NCBI GenBank assembly: GCA_015832175.1
Contig: WJXW01000015.1
Location: 682,001 to 746,000, forward strand
DNA from: Paraphaeosphaeria minitans
Lineage: Eukaryota; Ascomycota; Dothideomycetes; Pleosporales; Didymosphaeriaceae
Direction of reading: 5' to 3'
DNA length: 64,000 nucleotides
Part shown: positions 22,336-35,300 of the stretch, in pieces
Layout: each line of letters opens with the position of its first letter
How positions within the stretch are numbered: position 1 is the stretch's first letter
Position numbers and translations under genes: made by a program
Notes under the pieces: model-generated
Seen by the model: the letters and a program-made list of their open reading frames with translations, nothing else
Databases searched by the model: none
What the model was told of the DNA's origin: nothing

Positions 22336-24399
22336 CTAACGATAGTCGACTGTGACGGCATTATATGTCGCTCCGTTACATATTAATTTGTACTGAAGCG
22401 TACTCTGAATCGAGAGCTCTATGATGCACTCATACTTATGGTACCGTGAGCCAGACGACATGCCCCGTTTGCGTTTGCGTCTGCATATAGTATAGGGTAG
22501 TTTTATCAGGTCAACGATGATGGTGGCAACCGCATATACATTCTGCGGGCGTTAATAGAGAGCGAAGTGATGGCAGGCAAGTATACTCACCTCATTTGTC
22601 GAATCATCTGGTGCAGTATCGAGATCGCACGCCTTGAGTTCGATTTTTCCAACTGGTTTTTCCTCGTCAATTGCAAAAGACCATTCAACTTCGTGCGATA
22701 CATGTACAGAATCTTCAGTCGGTAAATCTTTGCCCTTTGGCAAGATCCATCGCATTCTCTGACACGCGAACTTTGCTCCGGTGACTTTGCAGATCTCCGT
22801 GGTGCTGCCTTCATGGTGCTTCTTATCGTAGGGAGTGTTTACTTCCGTGCCATAGTGGCGGCGACACATTCGACTACTGACGATAGGACTCTGCCGACAT
22901 TGGAGTCCAGTGAGAACTGCACCCATCACTACGGCAGCCCACCTGGCAATGGATCAGTTTTCCGCAAAGGCAAGTAAGAAGCCGGTACACACGGATTTTG
23001 CGGGCGCACCACATGCATGGTGCCACTGAATCTCTCCACAGCCGCTTCGATTTCCTTGTACATGTACTGAGAAGCCGCAAACCCGCCAACGACTAGCACT
23101 TGCTGCCACAACAACATCAGAGTCGGCTAGTTCTCCATTGAGGGGGGTAATCACCTTGACGGTAGCTTTATTACGTTTTGCGCGCTCCAGTTGTTCTTGA
23201 ATAAGATCGACTACCTGGGCGCAGCAAGGTCGGAACAGTGTCACCATCTCATCCCTGCCATGAACTTAGTGTCGCATGTGAATACTCAAGACTTACTACT
23301 GACTTCGAAATGGGCAGCTCCCCGTCTTGAATGCCCTGGACATCATGTAAACAGTGCGGGAGTTCGATCAGACCGCCTTCCCGTCCATCGAAGCCGCACT
23401 TCATTTGGGAAAAGCGTTGCAAAAGCTTGGCGAGTATGGCTGGAATGGCTGCACGTTGGATTTCGGCTGCTTCACAGTTCTCGGACATCTCGAAGAAACG
23501 CTCGTCGCCCAGCTTATTTTGTAGGAACAACAAAAACTCTTGGTCGATGAAGCTACTACCGCATTGTCGGCCCGCGCCAACTGTGACCTCTTTGAGGATC
23601 AAAGGTTCGATCTGGTCAACCTCGTATGCGACAGTGTCCACTGTTCCGCCGCCCAAATCACAGACCAGGAAGCTTTCGCCAACTCCAATTTCACCAAAGA
23701 CTCTTGAGGTTCTCATGGTGTGCAAGACATACAATGTTGCTGCTTCTGGCTCTGTAGTGGTCACAATCTGCTTGAGATGGGGAAGCTCATATTTGTTAAA
23801 GCCGGTCTTGTCTACTGCCTTCAGGGTTTTGTCTTTCGCAGACTCTGACCAGATCGCGGGGAAGGTAATGACAAGTTCCAGACTGAGCGATCCCCAAAGA
23901 TCAACCCCCCGCTCTTTGCCTAGCACCTTGAACAGGTGCGTCTTCACATGGGCGAGGAAGGCTGCTGTGATGTCTACCGCCGACGAGTCGGTTTTGTCCG
24001 AGCCCCCGCGATCAGTTTCTAAGTGCAGCTTGAACCAAGTGTGACGTTTCATGTCAGGTGGTATGTCATAACCCCAGCGATGTCCGGCACCGCCGTCAGC
24101 CAAAGACTGTATTTGGGACGGCACCTTCACAGCAGACACGGTCCCGGTCTGTGCTTTCGGCCAATCCTGCACCACGGTGATTTCCGGGGCACCACCGCAA
24201 TAATCAGAGGGCACTTCGGCATAGGCGACACCTGTGGCCGCTCAATTCGACCTTCCGACAATGTGTTCGCAGCTGGGGGTAGCGCATACCCGTAAAGGTC
24301 GTTCCGAAGTCGATGGCTGCGTACGTATATTCTTAGTAAAGGCCGAGCAAAGATTAATCGTATGTACTGACCGACAATGATTCTGTTTGTCGCCGCCAT
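22336..24399 (-). CDS. Hsp70-like ATPase (fungal HSPA12-type), seven exons, intact
   Basis: Exons 24399-24372, 24316-24290, 24231-23304, 23254-23155, 23102-22993, 22942-22591 and 22542-22336 join in frame to 583 residues. The six introns are 48-58 nt with GTCAGT, GTATGC, GTCAGT, GTGATT, GTGTGT and GTGAGT donors. Actin-fold ATPase motifs are complete across the joins: phosphate-1 IDFGTTFTGVAYA, phosphate-2 LVCDLGGGTVDT and adenosine motif VLVVGGFAAS. The C-terminal part has the MGAVLTGL turn and ends in the beta-rich tail NGATYNAVTVDYR, without an EEVD end. Members of this expanded fungal family differ from housekeeping Hsp70 and lack a full substrate-binding domain. Substrates are unknown. 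It is one of the few intact genes in this half. Confidence 0.88.
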
Positions 24400-24742
24400 G
24401 GCTGTTGAAGAACTGCAGTGATGTGGTTCCGGTGTTCAGTACAGAAAATCAAGAGAAGCCATGCAAAAAGATTTTCTTGTACCACATGAACGCGTCAAGT
24501 GGTTACACCAGCACCCGCCCCCCATACACTTCAATGGCCAAGTTTGGCCCTTGCTATCGCCGGACATTAAGCGCATGTCATGCTGTATTGGACTATTCGT
24601 ATCGCGAAGTCGAAGATAGGGGCGATATATTCGAGATGGAAAGATTGGTGATGGCGGATGAGGAGTAGTGGGTGTGTGTTGTGCAAGAGATGGCGCGGCC
24701 TCGCAAGACTATGAGACCGTTTGCGCTAGATTTGTCACCAGT

Positions 24743-24764
24743 CACGTGAAAAAGCAGTCACGTG
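24743..24764. promoter_or_regulatory. Paired CACGTG (E-box-like) sites upstream of the Hsp70-like gene
   Basis: Two GTCACGTGA sequences lie 16 bp apart (cores 24743-24748 and 24759-24764), about 350 bp upstream of the Hsp70-like start. CACGTG is the core bound by bHLH factors of the Cbf1/Pho4 type. Use as a promoter element is inference from position and duplication. Confidence 0.4.
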
Positions 24765-25701
24765 AGTGACATTCATCCATGGATTTCAGCCGATAATTTG
24801 CTGGTATCTTAATATACAAAATTATACCTTGGTGAATCTCCGCTTTATGAAGCTCGTGATTATTATTTTTTCGAAGCAGGCACTGGGCATGCGATACCAT
24901 GGCTCAAGCCGTGCAGTCTGTGCGCCCGGAGCATGCTGACAGTATTGATTAGGCAGTTACCCTTGACGGAGCGGACTGACTCATAGTTAATAACACGGAG
25001 GTAACCGGTAATTGACGGACTACCTGCTGTTTCCACCCGATCTAGACGCGGTTTGATGAACTGTGCCACATGCCATGTCTTGATTCATTGCAACTGGCTC
25101 GTCCTATTTCTGACGTGCTTATGTGCGGCGGCATACCACTTGCATTTTGCTCTCGATTGTGGTGAAGGTTCCAATAGATGTGTCCAAGTCATTGCCCTCT
25201 CTTGTAGCGAATGCGGTTTCACCCCTCAGAAAGCTTCTTGCACCAATTACCCTGCTGTCAGCATCACTTGAGCGTTCATTGTTGGTCCGGAGCACAGACG
25301 TGTATGGGGTGGCCTCTTAGCAGAAGCGTACTAGCTATAGCAATGGTAATCCCTATTTTTACAGCTACTTCAAGTCAGGAGATAGAAGCTTGTGGAAGGC
25401 ATCAACGCCATACACCAACAAGGTAGGTAGATGCGAGCTAGTTCGCGACCTCAAGCGAAATCGTGAAACGGATAGGGGCAGAATACAATTCATTTGCTCC
25501 GCTTAACAGATTGCTGTCATAATCCAAGATGCTTGACCCCGCATGCAAACCAAATTACGAAAATGACCGTCGAAATGTGCGAATCCACCTCCTTCTGGTA
25601 CAAAGATTTGATGCATATTATCTGATTGATTGAATGAATATCAATTGCTAGCGATGTTGAATCGCTATGAAACTATCCTTCGCCTAGGTACCAAGATATT
25701 C
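24765..25701. other. Intergenic between the Hsp70-like gene and the dynamin pseudogene
   Basis: No supported gene. Only small ORFs without domains. Confidence 0.5.
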
Positions 25702-27140
25702 CTAGATTGTTGCTTGCTTTGCAATCTCCAATGCCTTTTGCAGTTGCTCAAACCGAATAGTAAGCTCGTTTCTGATGCTTGAAGTTGCGAAATTCTCGCT
25801 TGCAATGTCCGTAAGGTCATCGTCCTGTAGATTGCGAACCATCTCTGGGGACAGAATCTTGACTGGACCGTCGTTATCCTGAAGACAACGCTCGGTGACT
25901 TGAAGTACAACATTTTCCGCGAACAGTTTGATTGCCAGCTTGTAGTAAGCCTTCAATAGATCATGGATATCGTTAACCGCCTGATTTTCGTTACTGAGGT
26001 GAACGGTTTTGACCACTTCGGTGATATTGAGTCTGAATGCGTCGTCGTCGAGCCCGGCCGCTTTCAATCTCGGGAGCATCCTTTCTTCACGGATGGCGTT
26101 AAGCGTGTCGGCGAAGTAGTGATTGACTGTTTGAAGTGTTCCCCCTCTTTCACCATAAAGTATCTTGATGACCTGTTCGTTAGCTTCCCTGAACGTGCTA
26201 TTCTGTTTTGAGCACAGCTTGGCCTTAAGTTTCTCTCTCAGATTCTCATCCGGAATTAACGATGCATGTGTAGTCTCATTGAATTCATGAACTGCAGCGT
26301 TGATCCTTTCGATGTAGTCGTTCGCAAAGCTCTTCAAGGGACTGGATTGTTGACGGAACATATTTTCGAGGACCCTCGGATTGATCGTTCCGGGAAGTTC
26401 CGCTCCGCGAGATTCTCTATAAAGGTCTCGCATCGACTCCATGATATCGCCTTCATCCCCATTTGAACGCGCGAACTCTGTATCGATGGCTCCTTGCACG
26501 GCCTGAAATTTTTTGGCATGACCGGAACGCGCCATGCATTCTGCAAAGCTATCGCCAAGCTTGCGTATATGCATTCGCAGCTTGAGTAGGCTATCCCCTT
26601 CAAGCTCCGCGTCGTAGTTTCCACTCAAAGCCTCCCGGACTTCTTGCTGGTAAGCATTCGTAAGACGCGTCAAGAAGCGTTCCTGCTCCATAGTGGACTG
26701 GCGCGACGGTCCAAGCAATTCCAATTTTGGGTGCTTACAGAAAGTTTTTCAACACCTCTGACAACATCTGGGAATTCATTGTTGATGTGCGTATACAGGA
26801 GCCCACCAAGGAATGTTTTAAGGGGGTAGATTCCGGTCCGATCCTTAGGCAAAGCTGTCCATGGGGCTTTTGTTGAGAAAAAGATGATTTTCGCGTTTGT
26901 GTCTTTCTTTGATCGTGACTCCAGCTATGATCTCTTGCGTCGAGCGGTTCTTTACGACGAACCAACCATGAGTGAGTTTTTCAACCTCGTTCTTGGCAAT
27001 GCGAAGAACCTATGTGGTTTTAGTTACGCCGTCGCTTGTGGTCGTTATACGTACGCCTTGCTCGTCGCCGGGTTGCAGCGCATCGCACTTTGTAATGTTT
27101 GCCCGCAGGATCGGCGGCACGTGCCATCGAGAACCTAGAC
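25702..27140 (-). pseudogene. Dynamin-family GTPase, N-terminally truncated and frameshifted
   Basis: The minus strand reads through the end of the GTPase domain (ITKCDALQPGDEQG, the G4 motif TKCD; GWFVVKNRS; WTALPKDRTG), then LELLGPSRQ and a 340-codon stalk/GED part ending in a helical tail. An intron fits after DEQG (GTACGT to ACATAG). Frames change near 26890 (A-run before IIFFSTKAPW) and near 26745 (A-run in gttgaaaaac; one extra A restores the frame). The segment before ITKCD is shortened and no P-loop is present. Dynamins remodel membranes by GTP-driven assembly, and fungal accessory dynamin-like genes are common near HET and NLR genes. It is called a pseudogene because of the missing G1-G3 motifs. 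Confidence 0.8.
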
Positions 27141-27299
27141 GTCGTGAGTCTCGTCTGGTGGAGTCGAGCTCAGCGTCATTACAGATGACGCAAAGAGAAT
27201 CAAGTTTAGTACCCAACCAGAAATCCGGTACCTCGCTAGGTACAGTGATGAGCACGAAGCTCCTGCATGTTCTTTTCTGCGTGGCGGAGCATTGCCCCA

Positions 27300-28900
27300 C
27301 TCACACTACTTAGGGCCGCAACCACTTTACGGCGAAAGTATAAGTATCAGGTATTACGCATGACGGATATCTTAATAGATAGATGAGTGAATTATTGATG
27401 TTGTCCATGTTCTATCTAGCTACGCCGAATATACACGGAGCTTCTTAACTGTTCCTCGAAGTCTTCCAGCGCGCCTGGCTCAAGTTCTATATAATCGTCA
27501 TGGAGCTCCAAGCCGCTTCCCTACATGGAATTAGTGATCTACGTGCGTTAAGAACGATTCGGAAGAAAGCACATTTGTCCAGTACAGACGCCGATGACCT
27601 TGTCGGATGGGTTCCTCACCCCACCCCAGTTGTAGGAGACATCTTCTTCTGTCGTATTATCTGCATCAACTCCAGAAACCCATGAAATAGCATTCCAAGA
27701 GTGAATCTCTTAGATAGAGAACTCGAGGTATCTTCTCGGCTCATGGACCCGATCTCGTGAAAGGAGCGCTAGGCTTCACCCGCGCCGGGCTAAAGACTAG
27801 AAGCTCTGTATGTTTATCCGTTCGTACGTCGCGATCGGTGTCGATGACTATCGTTGCATGGATGCAGGTAATATAGCGGAGGGGGAAGGCTGCGTTGCAA
27901 CCGGGTATTACAGTGGAGGGTAGCGTACGTTAACTGAAGAAGCAGCTTGCTGCGCTTGCTCGAAATTGGGTACCGTAACTAACTAACTAACTAACGTTAC
28001 ACTGTTTTTTGTAGGGTCCACATGCAACTCTGTCGCGCCCACCTTCTACGCGTCATTCACACAATGTTCCAGGATTGCTACCTCTTGGCGACATTCCGGT
28101 CCCGTGATTGTAAGCTGCTTACCCTGTTGCTTATGCTTTGCGCGTAATCTAAGATGAAGTTCTTGACTGTGCCGCATAGCCACTTGGCAGGAAAACTCTT
28201 TCCCGCTTTATCATTAGCAACTCATAGAGGAAGTGTTTCCATAGCCTTGGGAAACCTTTGCTGCAGTGTGAACCAATCCTCGCCTTCTTTCCTAGCTTAA
28301 TTGATTTGTGATATTTAAATGAATTTATTTCGGCGGCAGCTGCGATATCTCCGCAGTCTCACGGGCGCGTGCGCATTTGAATGGCGGTATTTACTCAGTT
28401 TGTACTGCTGTGGTAGTTACAAGCCTTCGTATCTGTCCCGATGTATAGGTTGATCCGGTCCTTGCATGTGCGTCCTCCCGCCCTTGTGCAACCGCTGCGC
28501 TTGGGTATCACGTAACTGGACACAGACATATCGGTGGCATGAAAAGGCAACACCAAAATCATATTCTGTGGCTGTAGAGGCATACATTATCGTGACATTG
28601 CATAAGCGAGGCTGCAGGGGTGTGCTGTGGAGGATTGACTGATGAAACTCTGCAGTTCAACACGCCAGAAGCGCATCTAGTTCCTTAGCGTAGCCTGCGC
28701 CTTTCTGCTGATCCTTCATGTCACTTGGCTTCTAAGAAGGGGAAAGGAAAGAAATGCTGCCGAGAAAGCTTGGCGACCAGCTTACTCACGACATCTTCCG
28801 AACGACCTCGCCTTGACCCGTGCGAACGTCAGCTCAGTCCGTTCTTCGAACCACCTGTCCTCCTGTATACGCTTGGTAGGACGAGAAGGAAGCGCACGCG
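27300..28900. other. Intergenic, no gene seen
   Basis: Short ORFs only. A CTAA microrepeat (27977-27994) runs into a TAACGTTA palindrome at 27992-27999. Confidence 0.5.
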
Positions 28901-28901
28901 G

Positions 28902-31157
28902 CTATTCGCACAGTGATTGGAGGTCCGTGGGAGCGCGCATGGCGTGTCGCCGTTGCACTGGGGCTTTGGCTGGGCCATGCCACGAGCACGTCAATAATAC
29001 TGGGTCCATTTGAAAGTATGTGAGGATGACACTCATCTCAGCCCCGGCACTAATGTATTCATCGGGGTCTGTTAGATTGGGAAGAACAATCTCCTCCCCA
29101 ACAGCAAGCGTATTTAGGTCGAGGAGGTGATCGGTCTGTCCTACTATACTGCTAGGGAGATACTTCTGGTTGACGCTTGCCGTGGAGAACGTCTTCGTAG
29201 CAGGTGAATCGGTAGAGCTGCATTCCAAGGAGACGTAAAGGTCTAACTAGCCTGGACAGATGGGAGAAGGCAAATTGAGATCCACTCGGCCACGGTGGTC
29301 CTCGGTGCAGTCGGGTGCTTCCTCACCGGAAGTATTGTCTGAAGAGCCCTTTGGTGGAATGGACATTGACACTGCGCTTAGGGGAGAGTGCTGGTTCAAA
29401 CTAAGTTGACTTATCCTCGACATCACGCTTTCCAACGAGACAGGCGACAGATGCGGTGATGAAGGGCTGACTGTTCCACTCGGGATATCTGTTGCCTCGG
29501 AAGGTAAAGAGTGGATGGTGGTTACAGATGGTGTCGGGTAACGAGGGTGGAGCAAATTTATAGAACTCTGGAGGGGGAATGCGCGAAACTTGCGGTCGCA
29601 TCTGGCTTGCTTGAGAGCGCTAGCAACATCCTGGTAAACCGTAGTTAAGGTTCGCTGCAACCGATTCAGCGATTCTGCGCTATAATCTGCAAGGTCCGGT
29701 ATCGTCCACTGGGAATAGATCTGACGGTGCGCTTTCGAGACAAAGAAAAACCCGTGTGCGTTGATGAACGAGTTGCAAAGGAAGCATGCTTCTTTGGAAG
29801 CTCCGAGTACGCGAGGCCAGTTCCATGGTCCTCGTCTCTCATAGTAGGCTAGTAGCTGGATCTCTGCATGAACGTATCTCCTCTTGTGGCTTCCGAGCCG
29901 GACTGACGGTGCGAACGGCTCGATCTCCTTTAGCGTTATCTTGGAAAACAGGGTGCGATAGGATCGCGAGAGATGTGCCAGACTGTGACAAACACGCCAA
30001 TAATTGGCTATCTTGTTGATCTCGCGGATTTCTCTCGAATCCATGGCGGAGGGCGGAAACCCGGCCGATTCAAGGCGAACAGAAAGAGAAACCCCATTCA
30101 CAGTAAGTTGAAAAGCTTCCATCACAACACGTCTTATTTTGCCTGTCTCAGCTTCAGAATTTTCGACGTCCAAGAAGGCAACATGGAAAGCAGCTACTTG
30201 GCGATGGAGTTCTTCGGTCTTCGCGGATTGGCGCTTTAGTATTTTGGTATACGCTTTGAGACGTTCTGAGAGAGCGGGGCGATCCGGGCCGTTCTCATGC
30301 TGCGGGCGTCGGAAGTGGCGTGACGCCAGTCACCCAAGGATCCTATTTCTGTTCAAGGTAAGAACGATGTTGAACGCGTCTTCTCTGCATTGTTCTCGAG
30401 AGATCGCTTGCAGTCATTAGAATCGATCGTGGCATCGAAGCAAGCACTAACCCTTCTTAGCGCATCTCTCCAGAGTGGAGAACAGGCGCGTCAATGCATC
30501 CACAACCGTAGCGCAAACACCCTCATTCGCAGCGAGGCGGACTATGAGACCATCGCACTCGCTGGCTTCAATCGCGGCAGCCGTCACAAATCGGACGCCA
30601 TAGTCGTATGCAGAGACGAAGGCAATGTCATCAGCCAGCTGCTTCTCGATGGCAAACGGAAGGATCTCGCTCGTACGCGGTCTCGGCCAGTCTTCTTCCT
30701 GGAGAGTATGTGGCCCGAGGACAAAATTGGTGTTATGTAAGCTGTCTAGGTCATTCTCAAATGTTTCGCGGTCTATCTGGGTCCAGACAGATCGCCCAGG
30801 CTGCGCAGTATTAGGAGAGAGCATCCCTGAAACATCAACACGGCTCGGGTTACGATAGCGATCATGAGGCAGTGAGATATCTTGATAGAAGATTCGTTAT
30901 ATACCCTCCCGGCGGCTGCAGACTGTGGTGTCACATCTCTTTGCATACGATTCGTGGATGAAAAGGGACTCATGCCGACACCTCAGGTAGCTGTAGCTTG
31001 CGGCTTTTGATGAATGAAGCGGCAGCCGAGGCGCAGGCTCAGAACTGGCATACACGCCTACCTCGTTCACCCAAAGATTTAGACAATTCGGCAAAGCATC
31101 ATCAATTTCGTGAGGTGGACCGATGCGGTGTAGCGGGGCCAGCGTCACGACTTTCAA
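28902..31157 (-). CDS. OTT_1508-like deaminase family protein with an in-frame TAG near its C-terminus
   Basis: The main exon (30173-29247, extending upstream without a stop to about 30299) holds the deaminase signature YVHAEIQLLAYYE (HAE) followed by SKEACFLCNSFI (Cys pair) and WTIPD, the zinc-binding set of OTT_1508-like deaminases. An upstream exon (30824-30452) gives IDRETFENDL and LPFAIEKQLADDIAF, usual in the N-terminal half. A 45-nt intron (GTTAGT to TGCAAG, 30451-30407) links it to a short exon at 30406. The next donor is less sure (66-nt intron proposed, ending at 30300). A possible first exon is 31157-30900. After TAG at 29247 the same frame stays open to 28902 with a plausible C-terminal domain, so either the stop is a nonsense mutation (CAG to TAG, RIP-like) or the tail is dispensable. 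These deaminases are related to polymorphic-toxin deaminases. Substrate unknown. Confidence 0.72.
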
Positions 31158-32381
31158 CGCTTTGTTGGCCCCACTAGTTCTGATTGGATTCCGACATTGA
31201 TCGGCGCCATGTCAGAAGACCATATTTGTGCTGAAAGCGAGCTGTAGAAACTAAATTTACATCTACTCTGGACTCAACGTTACATCAACGCTTTCCAGAA
31301 GACTGATTGCCACGGACTACAATCTGGGGAGCCGCATCAATGTATTTGGATCAGCTCTTCAAAGGCGGCCAACGAGATCCATCCGCTTGCGCTGGACCAG
31401 GATCCCGCTTGGTTTTGCGTTCCAATTTTGGGCTACCTGCCTCAAAAGCGGCCTCCTGCTGCTATTTTAGTTCGCAGGCCTAAGCGAGACGCACTGTGTG
31501 GCGAGACAAATGAGGGGTACTTGGGTACTTTGACTTTCAGCAACTAGAAAGCCCATGCGCACAAAGAATATTACTATAATTCGATAAAAATAATCTGCTA
31601 TAGCTAATCCTGAATGTCCATAACGCAGTCTTTCCTAAAAATTACCATCGCATCGTCGCCTCTGAGCCGGATTTGTACAGCGCCTTCTTTCGTGGCGTAG
31701 CAGACCTTCCTCCCCACAGCGCCAACGTCAAGTCTTTATCGCTCCAAATTTTCGTAGAATAGCCTTATCTGAGCCTCAGAACCTTCCTCTAATGCTTGGA
31801 AGCCCATCATCAGCCTTGTGCGCGCTGTCGCGGGCGAATTCATGCAGGGCCGCCATGTTGGTTGGTACTTCCACGGAAGGGAACCCCTAATCCTGGCTAA
31901 TGCGAGATGACCCCGCACTTCTCAGCTCATACATCCGTGGGCATCTTACTGTAAGAAATGTGGCTGTATGGATCAGGGCAGTGACGAGGAATGATGATGA
32001 GGCTCGTCATTGACTAATGGGAGTAGATGTCCAGATGACGCCTGCCAGGGAAGGTGCAATCGACATCTTCACTGCTGGTTCCGCCGCGAAGGACTCCAAA
32101 ACTACTGGCTATCCATCCGAAAAGACTTCGCAAATGGCCCTACCGAACCGACCAACTCTGTTCGTCGTTTGGGCATTGATGGGATACAGTACCTACGTAC
32201 ATCCTGTTGGGTATCAACGCATGGGTGCAGCCAATCCTCGGGTCGGTGGTGTCGCACAGCAGGCACGCCATGAATCGACGTGGTCTTTGATCATCCCAAC
32301 CTCTCCAATTTATTTCCATGGTGTTTGAAATGTTTACTTTATTAGGTCACTCCAAACCCTCATCGACATCGACGAATAGAT
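31158..32381. other. Intergenic upstream of the HET-SET gene
   Basis: No supported gene. The last part must hold the promoter of the gene starting at 32382, but no specific element was recognised. Confidence 0.5.
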
Positions 32382-35300
32382 ATGGATCCAGCCTCGGGCT
32401 CTCCCTCGCAACGCGTTCAGTACAAGCCTCTCGACGCTTCCCGCAACGAGATTCGAGTTTTGTCCTTCGAGCCTCCCTCGACACCCGATGACTTGAGTAG
32501 TCGCCTAGATCGCATTCTAGGTCTACGTCTCGATCCCTTGCGCCTTACGCTTGAGCACGTATCTTTGGACGACTTTAAGCCAGAATATACAACATTTCGT
32601 ACCGCACACCTTGCGCAATGGAGCAGGAGCCAGGTTGACGATGCCTGGTGCGAGCAGTTTGACTTTGAACTAGGGTCAACATCCTCAGACGTGTTCCGCA
32701 CTATTGCTAGGTTCACATGGGGTGACTACACCGCAATCAGTTACATGTGGGGAAGTCCAGAAGATACGAAGACAATCACCATCAACGGGATGCCCGTCAC
32801 CGTTGGGGAGAACCTGGCTGTTGCTTTGGACTGCCTTCGGTCTTCCCTCGTGGACAAGGTCTGGATCGATGCCATTTGCATCAATCAGGACGACATCGAC
32901 GAGCGCAATGCTCAGATCCTCAGGATAAGAGATATCTTCAGCCAGTCGCTAGCAGTAACGATATGGCTCGGAGAAGATGAAATGAGTGGTACAGGCCTGG
33001 ACTCATGGGTTGAGACTTCATTTGATAACCTTCGCCTTTGCAACACAATTTTGGAGGCCCACGGCAGGCAAACATTGGAAGCAGCTTTGGGGATCGACGT
33101 GAAGGCATGGGAGTCCGATCATGACTATGACGAGCTAGAGGGATTACCCTTATCAGGGGATGTCTTGTATTTTGACAACGAGTGGTGGGCCGACTCAGAT
33201 GACGAGGATGAATTTGGACCCTCGCATTTTCGCGATCTTGTCGCTATGGCACTCTTTCACCTCTGTGGGAATCCGTACTGGACTCGCCTGTGGATAATTC
33301 AGGAATTAGCCGTCAGCCCGATCCGTTCGACCCTCGACTGGGGCGATTCAAGCGTGCCCCTTCGGGTAGTTTTAGCGCTTGCGGATATCTCTTGCAACAA
33401 GATTTTCGACGGCAGCATCTTAGATTCTCGCGCGGGGACCAGGATTTCACCTTGTTTGCAACTACTGAAATCCATTGGGCAGTGGCAGAAGTTGGGGGTC
33501 TTGTCTGATAAGGAAGACGGGCTGAAGGGCACGGCAGTGGACGACTTATGTCGCTTGGCAGGATCTGCACAGTGTACTCTCCCCCACGACAAGGTATTCG
33601 GATTACTGGGCTTGTTGCCTCAAGCCATATCTAGCAAGATCACGATTGACTATAAACGTGACGAAACAGAACTTTCGTCTGAGTTCACCGCGGCAATTTT
33701 CATTGCAAATGAGAATAGCAGGAACTTGGAGGGAGCAGGAGACGTAACGGCACAGAGCACCACGGTCGATTCCATATACGCCTTGCAGGATGTTCCAGGG
33801 AGAGGGAAAGGTCTCGTTGCAAGGGAGAAGATCTCCAAGGGCACGCGAATTCTCTCTGAAGAGGCCGTCGTTACAGTCAGTGAATCGGTCGGCAGCGAGC
33901 GGCTTCGAACATCCATCTGCAAGCAAGTTGAAGCCCTTAGCGAAAACCAGCGGCGAGACTTCCTATCCATGCACAATATCCACCCATACAGGAATGCTGC
34001 TGAGCAGTATCTCGGGATTTTTCGAACAAACTCCCTACCTGTCGAAGCCGTTGGAGATCAAGGGGCAATCTTCCTAGAAGCATGTCGCATTAACCACGCT
34101 TGCGATAATAATGCACAGAAGAACTGGAATGAAAAGATCAAACGACACACAGTGCATGCTCTGAGAGACATCAACAAAGGCGAAGAGATCATGATAACCT
34201 ACCTAGGCCCTCTCAAGAACCGTAAAGCCCGGCAGGAGGCTCTTCAGGAAAAGTTTGACTTTACATGTTTGTGCCATCTCTGCTCCTTACCGCCAGAGCA
34301 GAGCCAGGAGAGCGATAGGAGATTGGAGGAGATCCACCGCTTAGACTGTGTCATCGACCAACTCGGCACAGATGGGGTTTTGGTATCCCCACTCCGGACC
34401 CTCCGCTACTTTGATCAACAGGTACGTCTCTATAACGAGCAAGGACGAGAGGACGTTGGTTTTGCGCAGGCCTTTGTCGATGCGGCGCAGCTCGTTATCG
34501 CCAATAGCGACTTGGCAAGGGGACGCGTCTTCGCGGAGAGGGCGGCGTCTGTTTGGAAGATAACCCTTGGCGGTGACAGCACGCAAGCTATCAAGCGCAG
34601 AGCTCTAGCACAGGACCCCTCAAAGTACGAGCTATTCGGAGTCTCAACGAAGTGGAAGACGAAAGTAGATGAAACCCCGCAAGGACTCGAACCGAGCGAC
34701 TTCGAAGACTGGCTTTGGAGGAGGGAGAAGCCAAAAGCCCTGGGACAGCTGGCGAATCTGCGGAGCCGTGCGACATTCCCCGGGTTCACTGATCTCCCAG
34801 ACGAGAACGACGTCGACCCGGAGTTTTATGAGAGAAGCAATATAGGTACATACCGACCGCGACGCCATTGGTGCTTCTTTGGTGAGATTGTGGATTTCGC
34901 TTCGCTACTTCGTCTACAGATGGAGATCAAGGATGTTGACGGTACGACAATTCCGCTATACTTCTATACCGATAGCCGAGGCAGTGAATTAGTACCAGGA
35001 CAGTTTCAAAAGGGGTACACAGTCGCCATTCTCTACGCAGAGCGCCACGCATTTATGTTCTGTGAGCCCGGTATCCGCCATGAGGATCCCCAGACGATCA
35101 AGGTACTTTAAAATTACTAATCTACAGCTTGGTTCATGTGCGCTAACCGAACGGGACGTCGTATAGATCTTTCCACTGTCACTGGATAAGCTGCTGGCGT
35201 TGAACGACCAGGTCCAACAGTTCTCAATAGAGATTAATGGTATGAGAATATGTCACGGGTGCGGAAAGAAGGCAGCCTCTCTGCAACGGTGCAGCAAGTG

